From: Streptomyces scopuliridis RB72
GTDB lineage: Bacteria > Actinomycetota > Actinomycetes > Streptomycetales > Streptomycetaceae
NCBI RefSeq assembly: GCF_000718095.1
Contig: NZ_JOEI01000003.1
Location: forward strand, 62,001 to 126,000
DNA length: 64,000 nucleotides
Direction: 5' to 3'
Shown: positions 42,609-50,729 of the stretch, in pieces
How positions within the stretch are numbered: position 1 is the first letter of the stretch
Layout of the letters: each line of letters begins with the position of its first letter
Notes under the pieces: model-generated
The model's database searches: none
Seen by the model: only the letters and a program-made list of their open reading frames with translations
What the model was told of the DNA's origin: nothing
Position numbers and translations under genes: made by a program

Positions 42609-44012
42609 ATGCGAACCGACACTTCATGGGGCACACTCCCGGCCCGGGAGCATCTCCCGGTCGAGGTGACCGATGCCCCCGTACTTGACGTGACGATCCC
42701 CGTCTACAACGAGGAGCAGGACCTCGAACCATGTGTGCGGCGCCTGCACGAACACCTCGCCCGCACCTTCCCGTACAGCTTTCGCATCACCATCGCCGAC
42801 AACGCCAGCACCGACCGGACCCCGCAGGTCGCGGCCCGGCTCGACACGGAGATCCCGGAGGTACGCGCGTACCGCCTGGAGCAGAAGGGCCGCGGCAGGG
42901 CGCTCCGTACCGTGTGGTCGCACTCCGACGCACCCGTCCTCGCCTATATGGACGTGGACCTGTCCACGGATCTCAACGCTCTCCTCCCGCTCGTGGCGCC
43001 GCTGATCTCGGGCCACTCGGATCTGGCGATCGGGTCACGGCTGTCCCGTTCGTCACGGGTCGTACGCGGCCCCAAGCGCGAGTTCATCTCGCGCGCCTAC
43101 AACCTCATCCTCAAGTCCTCTCTCTCCGCGCGCTTCAGCGACGCGCAGTGTGGGTTCAAGGCCATACGGCGTGACGTCGCCCAGCGGCTGCTGCCGATGG
43201 TCGAGGACACTGGGTGGTTCTTCGACACGGAGATGCTCGTGCTCGCCGAACGCGCCGGACTGCGGATCCATGAAGTCCCGGTGGACTGGATCGACGACCC
43301 CGACAGCACGGTCCATATCGTCAAGACCGCGACCGAGGATCTCAAGGGCGTCTGGCGGGTGGGGCGGGCACTTGCGGTGGGCGCGCTGCCTCTGGACCGG
43401 CTGGCCAGGCCATTCGGGGATGACCCGAGAGACCGCCGGATCGGTGGGGTGCCCGGCGGACTCGCCCGGCAACTGGTCGGCTTCTGCGTCGTGGGCGCCC
43501 TGTCCACGCTCTTCTATCTTCTGCTCTACTCCGTCTTCCGTGCAATGGCGGGTCCACAACTCGCCAACGCGGCCGCCCTGCTGGTCTCCGCGGTCGCCAA
43601 CACCGCCGCCAACCGGAGGCTCACCTTCGGGGTACGGGGCCGGGAACGCGCCGTACGTCACCAGGCCCAGGGCCTGGTCGTCTTCGCCATCGGACTGGCC
43701 CTGACCAGCGGTTCACTGGCGGCCTTGGACGCGGCCACGGGCACCCCCTCCCACTCCACGGAGCTGGCCGTGCTGATCGCCGCCAACCTCGCCGCGACGG
43801 TGCTGCGCTTCCTGCTCCTGCGCGCCTGGGTCTTCCCCGAGCGCCGTACGGACGACCTCCCGGCCCGCGACATCGCTCCGGCCTCGGCTACGGCCTCGGC
43901 TACGGCCTCCACTCCGGTCTCCACTCCCGTCTCCTCCGCCACAGCCACCGTTCCCGTTCCCGCCTCCGCTTCTTCCGACACCGCCGACCTCGACTCAAGG
44001 ACCGCACGATGA
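42609..44012 (+). CDS. Bifunctional GT2 glycosyltransferase / GtrA protein
   Basis: A 467-residue protein. The N-terminal 260 residues are a DPM1-like GT2 domain (LDVTIPVYNEEQDLEPCVRR, DNASTDRTPQVAARL, YMDVDLSTDLNALLPLV, DAQCGFKAIRRDVAQ) that makes polyprenyl-phosphate sugar. The C-terminal 150 residues are a four-span GtrA domain (QLVGFCVVGALSTLFYLLLY, FAIGLALTSGSLAALDAATG) that may flip it. A Ser/Thr/Ala-rich tail follows. ATG 42609 was chosen because it precedes the GT2 fold directly. It overlaps the GT39 gene by ATGA. Confidence 0.9.
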   Translation: MRTDTSWGTLPAREHLPVEVTDAPVLDVTIPVYNEEQDLEPCVRRLHEHLARTFPYSFRITIADNASTDRTPQVAARLDTEIPEVRAYRLEQKGRGRALRTVWSHSDAPVLAYMDVDLSTDLNALLPLVAPLISGHSDLAIGSRLSRSSRVVRGPKREFISRAYNLILKSSLSARFSDAQCGFKAIRRDVAQRLLPMVEDTGWFFDTEMLVLAERAGLRIHEVPVDWIDDPDSTVHIVKTATEDLKGVWRVGRALAVGALPLDRLARPFGDDPRDRRIGGVPGGLARQLVGFCVVGALSTLFYLLLYSVFRAMAGPQLANAAALLVSAVANTAANRRLTFGVRGRERAVRHQAQGLVVFAIGLALTSGSLAALDAATGTPSHSTELAVLIAANLAATVLRFLLLRAWVFPERRTDDLPARDIAPASATASATASTPVSTPVSSATATVPVPASASSDTADLDSRTAR

Positions 44013-46225
44013 CCATGACCCTTCAGCCCGACGGGCCTCCGGCGACGGCGCACCATCAAGGCCATCGCGCCGCAGGCCGCGCCGTCCGCTTCTGGCGGGG
44101 CAGGGCCGAAGACGCCAGTTGGGTACGCCCGGCCCTGCTCGCCATCCTGCTGGTCGCCGGAGTGCTCCAGTTGTGGAATCTGAGCGATTCCGGTTACGCC
44201 AACTCCTTCTACTCCGCGGCCGTCCAGGCGGGCAGCGAGAGCTGGAAGGCGTTCTTCTTCGGCTCCTCCGACGCGGGCAACTCCATCACCGTCGACAAGC
44301 CCCCGGCCGCGCTCTGGCCGATGGCCCTGTCCGTACGGCTCTTCGGGCTCGGCTCGTGGCAGATCCTGGTGCCCGAGGTGCTGATGGGGCTCGGCACGGT
44401 AGCGGTGCTGTACGCCGCCGTACGCCGCCGCTTCAGCGCCGTCGCCGGACTGACCGCGGCCGTGGTGCTGGCGCTCACGCCCGTCGCCGTGATGATGTTC
44501 CGCTTCAACAACCCGGACGCGCTGCTCGCGCTGCTCATGACCACGGCCGTCTACTGCGTACTGCGCGCGCTGGAGGCCGGACGGACCAAGTGGCTGGTGT
44601 GGGCGGGGATCGCGATCGGTTTCGCCTTCCTGACCAAGACGCTCCAGGGGTTTCTGATCCTGCCGGCGCTGGCGCTGGTGTACGCGGTGTGCGCGCCCAC
44701 GTCCGTACGGCGCCGGCTCGGCCAGCTCGCGCTCGCCGGTCTCGCGATCGTGGTCTCCGGCGGCTGGTGGGTCGCGATCGTGGAGCTGTGGCCCGCGTCC
44801 TCACGTCCGTACGTCGGCGGCTCCCAGACCAACTCCTTCCTTGAACTGACCTTCGGCTACAACGGCCTCGGCCGGATCAACGGCGAGGAGACCGGCAGCG
44901 TCGGCGGAGGTGGCGGCGGGGGCGGTCGCGGCGGCGCGACCGGAATCGGCCGGATGTTCAGCGAGTCCATCGGCGGCCAGATCTCCTGGCTGCTCCCGGC
45001 CGCTCTGCTGCTGCTCGTCGTCGGACTCGTGGTGACCCGGCGTAGCGCGCGTACGGACACGGCCCGCGCGGCGTTCCTGGTGTGGGGCGGCTCGCTGCTG
45101 GTGACCCTCGCGGTCTTCAGCTTCATGGCCGGCATCTTCCACGAGTACTACACCGTGGCACTGGCGCCGTACATCGCGGCCGTCATCGGCATGGGCGTCG
45201 CCGTGCTCTGGGAGGAGCGCGCCGGGATCCTGGCGTCGGTGGCGCTGGCGATCACCGCGGCGGGGACGGCGGTGTGGGCGTATGTCCTGCTCGGCCGGAC
45301 CCCGGACTATGTGCCGTGGCTGCGCTGGGCGGTGCTGATCGGCGGTCTGCTGGCCGCGGTCGGGCTGCTCGCCGTGAGCAGGCTCGGCCGGCCGCTCGCG
45401 CTCGCGGCGGCGGGTCTCGCGGTCGCGGCCTCGCTCGCCGGGCCGCTCGCGTACACGCTGACCACGGTCAACACCGCGTACCGGGGCTCGATCATCACGG
45501 CGGGACCGGCCGTCGCCCGGGGTGGCGGTGGATTCGGCGGCGGCGGTGGGCCCCGCGGCGCCGGTGGCGCAGCTGAGGCAGGGATGATGCCTCCCGGTCA
45601 GCAGGCAGCGGGCCAGGCTCAGGGACAAGGCCAGGCTCAGGGACAAGGCCAGGCTCAGGGACAAGGCCAGGGCCAGGGCCAGGGCCAGAGGCAGGGCCAG
45701 GGCCAGGCGCAGGGGCAGGGACAGACCCCGGCCGCCGGCGGTCGGCGCCAGCTGCCGCCGAACGGCGCGCTGCCCCAGGGCGGCCAGGCCGGCAGGGGCG
45801 GTATGGGCGGCGGAGGCGCCATGGGCGGCCTCCTCAACGGCCAGACCGTCAGCTCCGAGGCCGAGGCCGCGCTCAAGAAGGACGCCTCCGACTACACCTG
45901 GGTCGCCGCGACCATCGGCTCCCAGAACGCGGCCAGCTATCAACTCGCCACCGAGAAGCCCGTCATGGCGATCGGCGGTTTCAACGGCAGCGACCCGTCC
46001 CCGACCCTCGACCAGTTCAAGCAGTACGTCGCGGACGGGAAGATCCACTACTTCCTGTCGAGCGGCGAGGGCAGCGACGGCGGGGGCGGCGAGGGTGGCG
46101 GTGGCGGCCGGGGAGGTGGCGGCTTCGGCGGTTCCAACTCCGGGATCTCCACATGGGTGGAGTCCACCTTCAAGAAGGTCACCGTCGACGGCGCGACCCT
46201 CTACGACCTGACCCAGGAGGCCTGA
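44009..46225 (+). CDS. GT39/ArnT-like membrane glycosyltransferase
   Basis: A 738-residue protein with about a dozen membrane segments that would transfer a sugar from polyprenyl phosphate to a surface acceptor. Acidic loop 1 motif DSGYANSFYSAAVQAGSESW and DKPPAALWPMALSVRLFGLG match the family. A Gly/Gln-rich low-complexity stretch (about residues 520-600, QAQGQGQAQGQGQ) links to a C-terminal extracytoplasmic domain (YQLATEKPVMAIGGFNGSDP) ending VDGATLYDLTQEA. It forms one operon with the GT2/GtrA gene, which supplies the lipid-linked donor. Confidence 0.88.
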   Translation: MTMTLQPDGPPATAHHQGHRAAGRAVRFWRGRAEDASWVRPALLAILLVAGVLQLWNLSDSGYANSFYSAAVQAGSESWKAFFFGSSDAGNSITVDKPPAALWPMALSVRLFGLGSWQILVPEVLMGLGTVAVLYAAVRRRFSAVAGLTAAVVLALTPVAVMMFRFNNPDALLALLMTTAVYCVLRALEAGRTKWLVWAGIAIGFAFLTKTLQGFLILPALALVYAVCAPTSVRRRLGQLALAGLAIVVSGGWWVAIVELWPASSRPYVGGSQTNSFLELTFGYNGLGRINGEETGSVGGGGGGGGRGGATGIGRMFSESIGGQISWLLPAALLLLVVGLVVTRRSARTDTARAAFLVWGGSLLVTLAVFSFMAGIFHEYYTVALAPYIAAVIGMGVAVLWEERAGILASVALAITAAGTAVWAYVLLGRTPDYVPWLRWAVLIGGLLAAVGLLAVSRLGRPLALAAAGLAVAASLAGPLAYTLTTVNTAYRGSIITAGPAVARGGGGFGGGGGPRGAGGAAEAGMMPPGQQAAGQAQGQGQAQGQGQAQGQGQGQGQGQRQGQGQAQGQGQTPAAGGRRQLPPNGALPQGGQAGRGGMGGGGAMGGLLNGQTVSSEAEAALKKDASDYTWVAATIGSQNAASYQLATEKPVMAIGGFNGSDPSPTLDQFKQYVADGKIHYFLSSGEGSDGGGGEGGGGGRGGGGFGGSNSGISTWVESTFKKVTVDGATLYDLTQEA

Positions 46226-46338
46226 CCCAGGAGGCCTGACGCAGAAAGTCTGACCCAGAAGGTCTGACCCGACAGGGGCCCGGCCGACGGGAGGGCCCGG
46301 CTGGCGGGGAAAAAACGCTATACGGCGTAAGGGAGACT

Positions 46339-46379
46339 CTTGTACGGTGTACGGCGACGGTTCCCGTACACCGTACAAG
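46339..46379. promoter_or_regulatory. 16-bp-arm palindrome in the MFS promoter
   Basis: CTTGTACGGTGTACGG (46339-46354) is the exact inverse of CCGTACACCGTACAAG (46364-46379), with 9 bases between. Each arm itself contains a GTAC-GGT-GTAC partial palindrome, so two dimers could bind. It ends 9 bases before the MFS start and includes the ribosome site. The TetR protein at 48126 is the likely ligand-responsive binder. Confidence 0.8.
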
Positions 46380-46388
46380 GAGTTCTCC

Positions 46389-47930
46389 ATGACGGCGACA
46401 GCCGCCGAGCACCACACCGCCCCCGCACGTCACCCGCAGCGCTGGCTGATCCTCGGTGTCATCTGTCTCGCCCAGCTCACCGTGCTGCTCGACAACACCG
46501 TCCTCAGCGTCGCGATCCCGTCCCTCACCCGCGAACTGCACGCCTCCACCGCCGACATCCAGTGGATGATCAACGCCTACTCCCTCGTCCAGTCGGGCCT
46601 GCTGCTCACCGCGGGCAACGCCGCCGACCGGTACGGCCGCAAGAAGCTGCTGATCGTGGGCCTCGTACTGTTCGGGATCGGTTCACTGGCCGCCGGACTC
46701 GCCCAGTCCAGCACCCAGTTGATCGCCGCCCGCGCCGGAATGGGCGTCGGGGGCGCGCTGCTGATCACCACGACCCTCGCCGTCGTAGTCCAACTGTTCG
46801 ACAACACCGAGCGCGTCAAGGCGATCGGCATCTGGTCGACCGTCAACTCCCTCGGCTTCGCCGCCGGTCCGCTGATCGGCGGAGCCATGCTCGACCACTT
46901 CTGGTGGGGCGCGATCTTCCTGATCAACATCCCCGTCGCGGTGCTCGGAGTGATCGCGGTCACCGCGCTCGTACCGGAGTCGAAGAGCAAGGAGGGCGAC
47001 CGCCCCGATCTGCTCGGCGCGCTGCTCTCCACCATCGGCATGACCGCCGTCGTGTACGCGATCATCTCCGGGCCCGACCACGGCTGGCTCTCCGGTCAGG
47101 TGCTGCTCTCGGCCTCCGTCGGCCTGGTCGTTCTCGGCCTGTTCGTGTTCTGGGAGCTGCGCGTCCCGTATCCGATGCTGGACATGCACTTCTTCCGCGA
47201 CCAGCGCTTCGTCGGGGCGGTGGCGGGGGCTGTGCTGGTCGCCTTCGGGATGACCGGCTCGCTCTTCCTGCTGACCCAGCATCTCCAGTTCGTTCTGGGC
47301 TACGGGCCGTTGGACGCCGGTCTGCGTACGGCTCCGCTCGCGGTCAGCGTCATCGTCCTGAACCTCGCGGGCGTCGGCGCGCTGGCCGTACGGAAGCTCG
47401 GCACGCCGGGCACCATCGCGCTCGGCATGGTCCTGGTGTCCGCCGGGCTCGCCGCGATCGCGGTGCTCGGAGCCCATGGTTACGGCGGGATGCTGCTCGG
47501 CCTGATCGTGATGGGCGCGGGTGTCGCCTTCTCCATGCCGGCCATGGCGAACGCCATCATGAGCGCGATCCCGCCGGAGAAGGCCGGGGTCGGCGCGGGC
47601 ATCAACGGCACGCTGGCCGAGTTCGGCAACGGTCTCGGCGTCGCCGTCCTGGGAGCCGTGCTCAACTCCCGTTTCGCCGCGCTCGTCCCGGCGGCGGTGG
47701 GGGCCGCCTCGCTGCCCGCCGCACTCGCGGCGGCGGACGGGGAGGCGGAGCGGCTGAGCATCTCCGACGCGTTCGCGTCGAGCCTGGAGACGAGCCAGCT
47801 GGTCGGGGCCGTGGCCGTGCTGGCGGGCGGTCTGCTGGCCGCGCTGCTGCTGCGCAGGGCCGAGCGCGCGAACCCCACGCCGGCCTCGTCGTCGGGCTCC
47901 CCGTCCGACTCTGTGTCAGGGGCGGCATAG
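46389..47930 (+). CDS. MFS efflux transporter (DHA2, 14 TM)
   Basis: A 513-residue drug:proton antiporter type. The signature LAQLTVLLDNTVLSVAIPSL, then NAADRYGRKKLLIVGLVLFG (motif A) and LGFAAGPLIGGAMLDHFWWG (motif C) are clear; about 14 hydrophobic segments follow. AAGGAG precedes ATG 46389. Control by the palindrome in its leader and the TetR gene 195 bases downstream is likely. Substrate unknown. Confidence 0.9.
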   Translation: MTATAAEHHTAPARHPQRWLILGVICLAQLTVLLDNTVLSVAIPSLTRELHASTADIQWMINAYSLVQSGLLLTAGNAADRYGRKKLLIVGLVLFGIGSLAAGLAQSSTQLIAARAGMGVGGALLITTTLAVVVQLFDNTERVKAIGIWSTVNSLGFAAGPLIGGAMLDHFWWGAIFLINIPVAVLGVIAVTALVPESKSKEGDRPDLLGALLSTIGMTAVVYAIISGPDHGWLSGQVLLSASVGLVVLGLFVFWELRVPYPMLDMHFFRDQRFVGAVAGAVLVAFGMTGSLFLLTQHLQFVLGYGPLDAGLRTAPLAVSVIVLNLAGVGALAVRKLGTPGTIALGMVLVSAGLAAIAVLGAHGYGGMLLGLIVMGAGVAFSMPAMANAIMSAIPPEKAGVGAGINGTLAEFGNGLGVAVLGAVLNSRFAALVPAAVGAASLPAALAAADGEAERLSISDAFASSLETSQLVGAVAVLAGGLLAALLLRRAERANPTPASSSGSPSDSVSGAA

Positions 47931-48125
47931 CATCGGAAGAGCGGCAGGCGTCCGGGCTCCGGCTCATCGGATGCTCCGGCTCATCGGATCACCTGGTCGT
48001 CGCCCCGGTCGTCGCCCCGGTCCCGGAGACGGACGGCCGGGGGCCTGAGCCGGCCGGGGGCCTGAGCCGGGCAGGGAAGTGGAGTCCGGCCGAAGCCCGG
48101 CCGGCGGGAACGAGGAGGCTCACCC

Positions 48126-48977
48126 ATGGTGCCGGAAGCCGATCGCGCCAAGCGGCCGACCCGTACCAGCGTTTGGCTGGAGGGAAAGCCCGCGGGCCGC
48201 GGCCGCAGAAGCGAGAACTCGGACCATCCCGCCGGCCTGGACCGCGACCGCATCACGGCGGTCTCGGTACGGCTGCTCGACACGGAGGGCCCGGCGAAGT
48301 TCTCCATGCGGCGGCTGGCCGCGGAGCTCGGGGTGACCGCCATGTCCCTCTACTGGTACGTCGACACCAAGGACGACCTCCTGGAACTCGCCCTGGACTC
48401 CGTCTTCGGCGAGGTCCGGGTCCCCGATATGACGGACGAGGACGCCGACTGGCGCGACCAGTTGCGCGAACTGACCACCAGCTACCGGGAGGTGCTGGTC
48501 AGGCACCACTGGGTCTCGCCGCTCATCGGCAGATATCTGAACATCGGCCCGCACTCGATGGTCTTCTCGGCGGCTGTGCAGGCCGTCATGGCCCGGACGG
48601 GCCTGGCGCCGCACAGCCGGATGGGCGGGCTGGCGGCGGTCTTCCAGTTCGTGTACGGATTCGGCACGATCGAGGGCCACTTCGTCCAGCGCTGTGCCGA
48701 CGCCGGGCTGACCCAGGACGAGTACTTCCGGCAGGCGATGGGCGCCATCAGTGAACAGCCGCGGTTCCAGGAGTCGTTCGGGGACGCGGACGAACTGATG
48801 GAGGCGCGTGGCGGCGATACGGTGGCGGAGATGCGCCAACGCGACTTCACGGTCGCGATCGAGCTCCTCATCGCGGGCATCGAGACGATGCGGGAGCGCG
48901 ACCGGGCCTCCGCCGGGCCCCGCGCCGGGGCGGAGGACGGGCCCCGCGACCCGAGCGGGGACGGGGCCCAGGACTGA
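48126..48977 (+). CDS. TetR-family repressor
   Basis: A 283-residue regulator with the TetR class C-terminal domain. A 40-residue Arg-rich extension precedes the helix-turn-helix (RITAVSVRLLDTEGPAKFSM, RRLAAELGVTAMSLYWYVDT). The C-terminal domain reads QLRELTTSYREVLVRHHWVS and FVYGFGTIEGHFVQR. GAGGAGGCTCACCC precedes ATG 48126. It follows the MFS gene in the same direction and probably controls it. Confidence 0.9.
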   Translation: MVPEADRAKRPTRTSVWLEGKPAGRGRRSENSDHPAGLDRDRITAVSVRLLDTEGPAKFSMRRLAAELGVTAMSLYWYVDTKDDLLELALDSVFGEVRVPDMTDEDADWRDQLRELTTSYREVLVRHHWVSPLIGRYLNIGPHSMVFSAAVQAVMARTGLAPHSRMGGLAAVFQFVYGFGTIEGHFVQRCADAGLTQDEYFRQAMGAISEQPRFQESFGDADELMEARGGDTVAEMRQRDFTVAIELLIAGIETMRERDRASAGPRAGAEDGPRDPSGDGAQD

Positions 48978-49014
48978 ATCCGGGGACGGGGCCTACGTGA
49001 CGGCCGGCCCTCTC

Positions 49015-49479
49015 CTACGAGACGAGACGGGCCGGGAAGCCGCCGGTGGCCAGCGGACTCCAGCGCTCCGGGGTGATCCGGATGATGGACTTCCCCTGCT
49101 TCACCATCGCCTCCCGGTACTCGTCCCAGTCAGGATGCTCGCCCGCGATGTTCCGGTAGTACTCGACCAGCGGCTCCACCGACTCCGGCGAGTCGATCAC
49201 CTCGGCCGTACCGTCGACCTGGACCCACGGACCGTTCCAGTCGTCCGACAGGACGATCACGCTCACCCGCTCGTCCCGCTTGGCGTTCCGCGTCTTGGCG
49301 CGCTCCGGGTACGTGGAGACGACGATCCGGCCCGAGTCGTCGACGCCGCAGGAGAGCGGGGAGCCCTGCGGCCGGCCGTCGGAACGGGTGGTCAGCAGGA
49401 TCGCGCGGTGCCTGGGGCGTACGAACTCCAGCAGCCCGGCGAGGTCAACGGCCGTATTCGTTGCGATATTCGGTGCCAT
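49015..49479 (-). CDS. PPOX-class F420/FMN-dependent oxidoreductase
   Basis: A 154-residue split-barrel flavoprotein. FVRPRHRAILLTTRSDGRPQ, SPLSCGVDDSGRIVVSTYPE, RAKTRNAKRDERVSVIVLSD and GPWVQVDGTAEVID are the usual strands of actinobacterial F420-dependent pyridoxamine-oxidase-like enzymes. It ends RITPERWSPLATGGFPARL. ATG 49479 starts at the fold; longer frames run into the tandem repeat. Substrate unknown. Confidence 0.85.
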   Translation of the reverse strand: MAPNIATNTAVDLAGLLEFVRPRHRAILLTTRSDGRPQGSPLSCGVDDSGRIVVSTYPERAKTRNAKRDERVSVIVLSDDWNGPWVQVDGTAEVIDSPESVEPLVEYYRNIAGEHPDWDEYREAMVKQGKSIIRITPERWSPLATGGFPARLVS

Positions 49480-49551
49480 GCCGCGCAGCCTACGACCTCG
49501 GAGCCCGCCCGCCGGGAACCACACCCCTCGCCTCAGGTACACCCTGCCCCA

Positions 49552-49673
49552 GCGATCACATCCCGCCCCGAGATCACACCCCGCCCCCGCAACCACACTC
49601 TGCCCCTGCAAGCACACTCTGCCCCTGCAAGCACACTCTGCCCCCGCAACCACACTCTGCCCGTGCGATCACA
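49552..49673. repeat. 19-bp tandem repeat (about 6.5 copies)
   Basis: Units of the form GCAACCACACTCTGCCCCT repeat with small changes; the first two are more diverged (GATCACACCCCGCCCC). The array fills the gap upstream of the F420/FMN oxidase gene and runs to the end of the YceI gene. Confidence 0.8.
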
Positions 49674-50550
49674 CGCCCGGCAGGGACTCGCCCTGCACCG
49701 CCTGGATGTCCAGCTCCACCCGCAGCGTCGTCCCGATCGCCGAGATCCCCGCCTGCACCACCTGGTTGTAGTTCATGGCGAAGTCCTCCCGGCGCAGCTC
49801 CGTGGTCGCGCGGAAGGCCGCCCGTACCCCGCCCCACGGGTCGGGTCCGGTGCCCAGATAGCTCAGGTCCAGGTCCACTTCGCGTACGACGCCGTGCAGC
49901 GACAGCACTCCGTGCACCGTCCAGCGGTCCGGGCCCGCCGGGGTCAGCCCCGTACTGCTGTACGTGATCTCCGGGAAGCGCTCCACGTCCAGGAAGTCGG
50001 GCGACTTGAGGTGCTTGTCCCGCAGCGCGTTGCCGGTGTCGATGCTCGCCGCGCTGATCACCGCGTCGACGCGCGACGCCTCAACTCCGTACGCCCCTCC
50101 CGCGCTTCCCGAGCCCCCTGCGCTCCCCGCGCCACCCGGGGCTCCTGCGCCCTCCGAGATCTCGATCCGTCCCCCGAACTCCGTGAACCGCCCGCGCACG
50201 CTGGAGATCCCCAGATGCTGGGCCACCGCGCTCACCGCCGAGTGCGCCGGATCCAGGCTCCAGGCGCCCGGCGGCGGCAGTTCGACCCCGCCCTGCCTGG
50301 CCAGGACCACCGTGCCGACCTCGGCGCGCCCGCTCGCCGTGACCAGCGCTGTGGAGGCGACGGGCGCGTAACCGACGGCCGTCACGACCACGGTGTACGG
50401 GCCCGGCGCCAGCGCCGCGTCGGTCCGTACCGCGCCGTTCTCGTCGGCCCCCTCCCGCAGCACCTGCGTACCGCTCATATCGGTCATGGTCACGACCGCG
50501 TGCTGCACGGCCCAGCCGTCCCGCGTCCGTACCTGTCCGCGAAGTCCCAT
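49669..50550 (-). CDS. YceI-family protein with carboxypeptidase-regulatory-like domain
   Basis: A 293-residue protein. Residues 1-90 form a CarboxypepD_reg-like beta-sandwich (LRGQVRTRDGWAVQHAVVTM, PGPYTVVVTAVGYAPVAS). Residues 95-293 form a YceI lipocalin-like barrel (WSLDPAHSAVSAVAQHLGIS, VRGRFTEFGGRIEI, HLKSPDFLDVERFPEITYSS). A Gly/Ala/Ser insert splits the barrel. YceI proteins bind isoprenoid-type lipids. No signal peptide. The N-terminal domain is shared with the MFS fusion upstream, which suggests common function. Confidence 0.85.
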   Translation of the reverse strand: MGLRGQVRTRDGWAVQHAVVTMTDMSGTQVLREGADENGAVRTDAALAPGPYTVVVTAVGYAPVASTALVTASGRAEVGTVVLARQGGVELPPPGAWSLDPAHSAVSAVAQHLGISSVRGRFTEFGGRIEISEGAGAPGGAGSAGGSGSAGGAYGVEASRVDAVISAASIDTGNALRDKHLKSPDFLDVERFPEITYSSTGLTPAGPDRWTVHGVLSLHGVVREVDLDLSYLGTGPDPWGGVRAAFRATTELRREDFAMNYNQVVQAGISAIGTTLRVELDIQAVQGESLPGV

Positions 50551-50729
50551 CCCGTTTCTCTCTCCCTCGGTCCCTCGGTCTCACAAGGAGCCGGGCCCCG
50601 GCCGGGGGCGGCAGGCCGTCCCCTGCCTGCCGCCCCCCGCCACCGGAGCCCGTTTCCGCACCGGACCGACGCGGCGCCCGCTACAAGCGCCACGCGGTCC
50701 GGGGGTTTCGACTAGGCCCTGTCCGGGAC

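Noticed and set aside
44877..44990. A frameshift in the GT39 gene at its glycine-rich loop
   Set aside because: The frame stays open through the Gly-rich loop and all later membrane segments and the C-terminal domain are in frame.
49552..49673. CRISPR array in the 19-bp repeat block
   Set aside because: Units abut directly without unique spacers and no cas gene occurs in the window.
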